64,000 nucleotides of DNA from Streptomyces lydicus. GTDB lineage: Bacteria; Actinomycetota; Actinomycetes; Streptomycetales; Streptomycetaceae. Both the position numbers and the translations under genes were made by a program. This document shows, piece after piece, positions 59,776 to 64,000 of the stretch. A model generated the notes under the pieces. It saw only the letters and a list, made by a program, of their open reading frames with translations. It did not search any database and was not told the DNA's origin. How positions within the stretch are numbered: the stretch's first letter is position 1; every line of letters begins with the position of its first letter. The stretch is from assembly GCF_001729485.1 (NCBI RefSeq), contig NZ_CP017157.1, positions 186,001 to 250,000 of the forward strand. Direction: 5' to 3'.

Positions 59776-61308
59776 ATGGGTGCACCGCACGAGACCCCCG
59801 TTCCCGGAGGCGTACGGCTGGCCTCGGCGCAGGGCCGCTGGGTGCTGGCGACGAGCGTGCTGGGCTCCGGCATGGCACTGCTCGACAGCACCGTCGTCAA
59901 TGTCGCGCTGCCGAAGATCGGTGCGGACCTCGACGCGGACCTGGCGGTGCTCCAGTGGACGGTGACCGCCTACCTGCTGACGCTCTCCTCACTGATCCTG
60001 CTGGGCGGCGCGCTCGGCGACCGGTACGGCCGGCGGCGGATCTTCGTCATCGGCGTGGTCTGGTTCGCCGCCGCCTCGCTGGCGTGCGGGCTCGCACCGA
60101 ACGCCGGGGTGCTGATCGCGGCCCGGGCGCTGCAGGGGGTCGGCGGGGCGCTGCTGACGCCCGGCTCGCTGGCGCTGATCCAGGCGGTCTTCCACCCCGA
60201 CGACCGGGCGCGGGCGGTCGGCGCCTGGTCGGGGCTGGGCGGGGTGGGCGCGGCGATCGGCCCGTTCGTCGGCGGCTGGCTGGTGGACGGCGCGGGCTGG
60301 CGCTGGGTGTTCTTCCTGAACGTGCCGCTGGCGGCGGTGTGCGTACCGGTGGCGCTGCGGCACGTACCGGAGACCCGGCGGCACGACGCCGAGGCCCGCG
60401 GAGGCTTCGACGTGCCGGGTGCGGTGCTGGGGGCGCTGGCGCTGGCGGGGGTGACCTATGCGCTGATCGCCGCGTCGGGCGGGGGCCTCTCCCCGGGAGT
60501 GGTGGTGCCGGCGGTGCTCGGCGTGCTGCTGGGGGTGGCGTTCGTACGCGTCGAGGGGCGCCGGGCGGATCCGATGCTGCCGCCCACGATCCTCCGCATC
60601 CGGCTGTTCTCCGCGATCAACGGCGTGACGGTGTGCGTCTACGCCGCGTTCAGCGGCTTCTTCTTCCTGGCCGTGCTCCAGTTGCAGGTCGTGGCGGGCT
60701 ATTCGGCGCTGCGCGCCGGCACCGCGCTGCTGCCCACGACGGTGCTGATGCTGCTGCTGTCCGCCCGTTCCGGCGAGCTGGGACAGCGCCTCGGGCCGCG
60801 CATCCCGCTCACCGTCGGCCCGCTGCTGTGCGCCGCCGGAATGCTGCTCATGCTGCGGGTCGGCCCCGCCGCGTCGTACCTCACCGATGTGCTGCCCGCG
60901 CTGGTGGTGCTGGGCGCCGGGATGGTGACCCTGGTGGCGCCGCTCACCGCCACGGTGCTGGCGTCGGTGGACGTGGACCGGGCCGGCCTGGCCAGCGGTA
61001 TCAACAACGCGGCGGCGCGGGCCGCGGGGCTGGTGGCGGTGGCCGCGCTGCCGCTGCTGGCGGGGATGGGGCCGGAGGCGTACCGCTCGGCGGACGAGTT
61101 CGCGGCGGCCTTCCGGCGGGCCATGCCGCTGCTGGCCGGCGTGCTGCTGGCCGGTGCGCTGCTCGCCTGGCTGACGGTTCGCACGGGGGCGCTGCGCGCC
61201 GCGGAGCCGGAGCCCGCGCGGCGCTGCCACCCGGAGTGCACGTACCACTGCGGGGTGGGTGCGCCGCCGCTGGACCCGGGCGAGCAGGACCCGAGGGCGG
61301 AGCGGTAG
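59776..61308 (+). CDS. DHA2-family MFS drug exporter
   Basis: 510 residues from ATG 59776. Fourteen membrane helices are expected for this size. The family signatures are present: motif A GGALGDRYGRRRIFVIG, motif D1 LDSTVVNVALPKIGADL in helix 1, and motif C in helix 5 (GLGGVGAAIGPFVGGWLVDG). Proton-driven efflux of drugs or metabolites is expected. The C-terminus has an unusual CHPECTYHCG cluster (about 485-495) with Cys and His that might bind a metal. It is a single gene with no obvious regulator beside it. Confidence 0.92.
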   Translation: MGAPHETPVPGGVRLASAQGRWVLATSVLGSGMALLDSTVVNVALPKIGADLDADLAVLQWTVTAYLLTLSSLILLGGALGDRYGRRRIFVIGVVWFAAASLACGLAPNAGVLIAARALQGVGGALLTPGSLALIQAVFHPDDRARAVGAWSGLGGVGAAIGPFVGGWLVDGAGWRWVFFLNVPLAAVCVPVALRHVPETRRHDAEARGGFDVPGAVLGALALAGVTYALIAASGGGLSPGVVVPAVLGVLLGVAFVRVEGRRADPMLPPTILRIRLFSAINGVTVCVYAAFSGFFFLAVLQLQVVAGYSALRAGTALLPTTVLMLLLSARSGELGQRLGPRIPLTVGPLLCAAGMLLMLRVGPAASYLTDVLPALVVLGAGMVTLVAPLTATVLASVDVDRAGLASGINNAAARAAGLVAVAALPLLAGMGPEAYRSADEFAAAFRRAMPLLAGVLLAGALLAWLTVRTGALRAAEPEPARRCHPECTYHCGVGAPPLDPGEQDPRAER

Positions 61309-61348
61309 CCGCTCCCGTTCCGCGGGCGCGACCAGGCAGACTGGGACC

Positions 61349-61762
61349 ATGGCCATTCACGAAAACCTGCTCGGGGGACCGCCCCCGACCCATCTGCCCG
61401 ACGATCCGGAGCCGCGCGAGCTGCTCGCCGCGGGCACCGCGCCGGCCGATGTCGCCGCGAAGTACCCGACGTCCTCGCTGGCGTGGGCGCAGCTCGCGGA
61501 CGACGCGTACGCGCAGGGGCGGGTCGTCGAGTCGTACGCCTACGCCCGCACCGGCTACCACCGCGGCCTGGACTCGCTGCGCCGGGCCGGCTGGAAGGGC
61601 CACGGCCCGGTGCCGTTCGAGCACGAGCCCAACCGCGGCTTCCTGCGGGCGCTGCACGCCCTCGCCCGCGCCGCCCAGGCGATCGGCGAGCAGGCCGAGT
61701 ACGAGCGCTGCACGACCTTCCTGCGCGACTCCTCGCCCACCGCGGCCGACACCCTCTCCTGA
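61349..61762 (+). CDS. DUF3151-family protein
   Basis: 137 residues from ATG 61349 (MAIHENLLGGPPPTHLPDDP). The DUF3151 pattern covers the full length, including TSSLAWAQLADDAYAQGRVV, AYARTGYHRGLDSLRRAGWK and GFLRALHALARAAQAIGEQA. It is helical with TPR-like spacing, cytoplasmic, and conserved in actinobacteria with unknown function. It lies 40 bp after the MFS gene; a terminator follows. It is often near fba in Streptomyces, as here. Confidence 0.88.
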   Translation: MAIHENLLGGPPPTHLPDDPEPRELLAAGTAPADVAAKYPTSSLAWAQLADDAYAQGRVVESYAYARTGYHRGLDSLRRAGWKGHGPVPFEHEPNRGFLRALHALARAAQAIGEQAEYERCTTFLRDSSPTAADTLS

Positions 61763-61770
61763 GCGGCACG

Positions 61771-61800
61771 GGCCCGCCTGGTCGGCTGACCGGGCGGGCC
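61771..61800 (+). terminator. terminator of the MFS-DUF3151 unit
   Basis: GGCCCGCC (61771-61778) / GGCGGGCC (61793-61800) with inner GGTC/GACC, followed by a T-rich run (TTGCCTTCTC). Confidence 0.8.
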
Positions 61801-61908
61801 TTGCCTTCTCCGGGGACCATTGCGGAAGATGCCCGGTGGGGACCGGGGCCCCCGTGCCGGCACGGCAGGGGCGGACCGCTACCCGGAGTACGTTTCGAGG
61901 AGACAGCG

Positions 61909-62751
61909 ATGTCCCACGAGGTAACCGGCGGGGCTCAGGAGCCTGAGACCCCGAACCTCGACTTCGCAGGTACCACCCCGTACGAGGACTACGTCCAGGC
62001 CGAGGTCCTCACCCATCTCCAGCACCCGCTCTCCGACGACCCCGGCGAGATGGTCTTCCTGGTCACCACCCAGGTCATGGAGCTGTGGTTCACGGTCATC
62101 GTGCACGAGTGGCGGACCGCGGCCGAGGCACTGCGCCGCGACGACCTGCCGGTGGCGATGGAGGCGCTGCGCCGCTCGACCTACGAGCTGGAGGCGCTGA
62201 ACGCCGCCTGGAAGCCGCTCGCCAAGCTGACGCCGGCGCAGTTCAACGCCTACCGCAGCGCGCTCGGCGAGGGCTCCGGATTCCAGTCCGCGATGTACCG
62301 CCGGCTGGAGTTCCTGCTGGGTGAGAAGTCCGCGTCCATGCTGGTGCCGCACCGTGGCGCGCCCCGTGAGCACGCGGAGCTGGAGAAGGCCCTGCAGGAG
62401 CCGAGCCTGTGGGACGAGGTGCTGCGGCTGCTCGCCCGTCGCGGCTACGCCGTCCCCGAGGCCGTGCTGCGACGGGACCCGTCGCTGCGTTACGAGCCGG
62501 ACCCGGCCGTCGAGGCCGCCTGGGCCGAGGTCTACACCGGCCCGCAGGACTCCGAGCTGGTCCGGCTCGGCGAGGCGCTGACCGATGTCGCCGAACTCGT
62601 CTGGCGCTGGCGCAACGACCATCTGGTCGCGACCAGGCGGGCCATGGGGGCGAAGATGGGAACCGGCGGCTCCGCGGGCGTGGCCTGGCTGGAGAAGCGG
62701 GCCCGCAAAAACGTCTTCCCCGAGCTCTGGACGGCGCGCAGCCATGTCTGA
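61909..62751 (+). CDS. kynA: tryptophan 2,3-dioxygenase
   Basis: 280 residues from ATG 61909, CGAGGAGACAG upstream. It opens the indole ring of L-tryptophan to N-formylkynurenine using haem and O2. Family features: TPYEDYVQAEVLTHLQ, FLVTTQVMELWFTVIVHEWR, FNAYRSALGEGSGFQSAMYR (substrate site), and WRWRNDHLVATRRAMGAKMG with the haem-proximal His. Length matches bacterial TDO. The next gene, kynU, overlaps its end by 8 bp, so this is a kynurenine operon; no formamidase is visible before the edge. Confidence 0.96.
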   Translation: MSHEVTGGAQEPETPNLDFAGTTPYEDYVQAEVLTHLQHPLSDDPGEMVFLVTTQVMELWFTVIVHEWRTAAEALRRDDLPVAMEALRRSTYELEALNAAWKPLAKLTPAQFNAYRSALGEGSGFQSAMYRRLEFLLGEKSASMLVPHRGAPREHAELEKALQEPSLWDEVLRLLARRGYAVPEAVLRRDPSLRYEPDPAVEAAWAEVYTGPQDSELVRLGEALTDVAELVWRWRNDHLVATRRAMGAKMGTGGSAGVAWLEKRARKNVFPELWTARSHV

Positions 62752-64000
62752 GACCCCCTACACCCCGGGTGTCCCCGGGACCGCCGATGCCGCCGGGTCC
62801 CTCGGGGAGCGTCCGTTCGCGGGCCGCGCCCGGGAGCTGGACGCCGCCGATCCGCTCGCCGCGCTCCGTGACCGCTTCGTCCTCGACACGGTGACCGACC
62901 CGGCGACCGGCCTGCCGGACGTCTACCTCGACGGCAACTCCCTGGGCGTGCTGCCCCGCACGGTGCCCGACCGGATCGCCGACGTCCTCCACCGCGAGTG
63001 GGGCGAGCTGCGCATCCGCTCCTGGACCGAATCCGGCTGGTGGACCGCGCCCGAGCGGGTCGGCGACAAGATCGCGCCGCTGATCGGCGCGGGCCCGGGC
63101 CGGGTGGTGGTCGGCGACTCGACCAGCGTGAACATCTTCAAGGCCGTGGTCGGCGGCGTCCGCATGGCCGGGAAGGGCTGCACGGAGATCCTGGTCGACG
63201 CCACGACCTTCCCGACCGACGGCTACATCGCCCGGTCCGCGGCCCGGATGACCGGTCTCGCGGTGCGGCCGGTGGAGCCCGCGCGGATAGCCGACGAGGT
63301 CACCGAGCGCACCGCGCTGGCGCTGGTCAACCACGTCGACTACCGCACCGGCGCGCTCAACGACCTGCCCGGCATCACCCACGCCCTGCACTCCGCGGGG
63401 GCGCTCGCGGTCTGGGACCTGTGCCACAGCGCGGGCGCGCTGCCGGTCGGCCTGGACGCCCACCACGTCGACCTGGCCGTCGGCTGCACGTACAAGTACC
63501 TCAACGGCGGGCCGGGCTCGCCGGCCTTCCTGTACGTCCGCGAGAGCCTCCAGGAGCGGTTCGAGTCGCCGCTGCCCGGCTGGAACTCGCACGCCGAGCC
63601 GTTCGCCATGGACCCCTCGTACGCCCCCGCGGACGGCGTCCTGCGCGGCCGCGTCGGCACCCCCGACATCCTGTCGCTGCTCGCGCTGGAGGCCGCGCTG
63701 GAGGTCTGGGACGGGGTCGCCATCGAGGACGTACGGACCAAGAGCCTGGCCCTGACGGACTTCTTCCTGGAGTGCGTGGCCGGGTACGTACCGGCCGGCC
63801 GGGCCCGTGCGGTCACGCCGCAGGACCACCGGCGGCGCGGCAGCCAGGTGTCGCTGCGCTGCTCCGGGGCGGGCGAGGTGATGGACGAGCTGATCCGGCG
63901 CGGGGTGGTCGGCGACTTCCGCCACCCCGACGTGCTGCGGTTCGGCTTCACCCCGCTCTACACCTCCTTCGCGGACGCGGAGCGGGCGGCGTGGGTGCTC
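62744..64000 (+). CDS. kynU: kynureninase (3' end beyond right edge)
   Basis: 419 codons are visible from ATG 62744, which overlaps the kynA stop by 8 bp; the 3' end is cut by the window. A PLP enzyme that cleaves kynurenine to anthranilate and alanine. Seen: YLDGNSLGVLPRTVPDRIAD, VVVGDSTSVNIFKAVVGG, NHVDYRTGALNDLPGITHAL, VWDLCHSAGALPVGLDAHHV, and the PLP Lys in VGCTYKYLNGGPGSPAFLYV. A long, Pro/Ala-rich N-terminal extension (about 1-30) precedes the fold. With kynA it makes anthranilate from tryptophan, for catabolism or precursor supply. Confidence 0.95.
   Translation, partial: MSETPYTPGVPGTADAAGSLGERPFAGRARELDAADPLAALRDRFVLDTVTDPATGLPDVYLDGNSLGVLPRTVPDRIADVLHREWGELRIRSWTESGWWTAPERVGDKIAPLIGAGPGRVVVGDSTSVNIFKAVVGGVRMAGKGCTEILVDATTFPTDGYIARSAARMTGLAVRPVEPARIADEVTERTALALVNHVDYRTGALNDLPGITHALHSAGALAVWDLCHSAGALPVGLDAHHVDLAVGCTYKYLNGGPGSPAFLYVRESLQERFESPLPGWNSHAEPFAMDPSYAPADGVLRGRVGTPDILSLLALEAALEVWDGVAIEDVRTKSLALTDFFLECVAGYVPAGRARAVTPQDHRRRGSQVSLRCSGAGEVMDELIRRGVVGDFRHPDVLRFGFTPLYTSFADAERAAWVL

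Noticed and set aside
1..64000. Search by eye for transposases, integrases, CRISPR arrays, rRNA and biosynthetic core enzymes
   Set aside because: None was recognised; the only mobility sign is the tRNA duplication at 30171-33760.

Overview
The window is high-GC actinobacterial DNA with strong third-position GC, frequent GTG starts, GGAG-type ribosome binding sites and many Streptomyces-typical families (SCO2400-like, DUF4232 lipoproteins, DUF2617, DUF3151, YbjN, dnaK-grpE-dnaJ-hspR, a T7SS-signal Rhs protein). It is most likely a Streptomyces chromosome. A perfect parS palindrome at 58514-58527 fits a position in the core, not far from oriC. No transposase, integrase, CRISPR array or large biosynthetic cluster was seen.

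Layout. 1-9.7 kb: cell-envelope and regulatory genes (lipoprotein, SCO2400-like protein, GvpU-like protein, a NarL-type two-component pair, a LysR regulator divergent from a beta-propeller protein, small envelope proteins, a 2OG-Fe(II) oxygenase-like protein, DUF4142). 10.0-22.7 kb: a type VII secretion/polymorphic toxin locus: two WXG100-like proteins, an unrecognised 241-residue protein, a 1502-residue Rhs toxin with a T7SS-type N-terminus and a deaminase-like tip, a candidate immunity gene, and facing them an EssC-like FtsK/SpoIIIE ATPase, with a membrane-anchored partner read away from it. 22.7-30.1 kb: ECF sigma factor, LamG protein, two DUF4232 lipoproteins, PadR/HAAS pair, MarR/DoxX pair, secreted GH5-like hydrolase.

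30.17-33.76 kb: a small accessory island bounded by an intact tRNA-Gly(CCC) gene and a 44-bp copy of its 3' part. It carries a MarR gene with a damaged 5' end, two palindromic operators, UbiX- and UbiD-type non-oxidative aromatic acid decarboxylase genes, and a frameshifted PucR fragment.

33.8-64 kb: core genes: dcd, a phosphoribosyltransferase, a secreted SGNH lipase/lectin, a Yip1 protein, GNAT, an EtfD-like membrane Fe-S oxidoreductase, the dnaK-grpE-dnaJ-hspR operon and clpB (three HAIR operators for HspR), an F420-type PPOX protein, a Uma2 protein, a DapC-like aminotransferase, a fused polyamine synthase, pyrE, fba, a DHA2 MFS pump, and kynA-kynU, which runs off the right edge.

Functional themes are a contact/T7SS toxin module, an inducible aromatic-acid decarboxylation cassette acquired at a tRNA, and a complete HspR heat-shock regulon centre.
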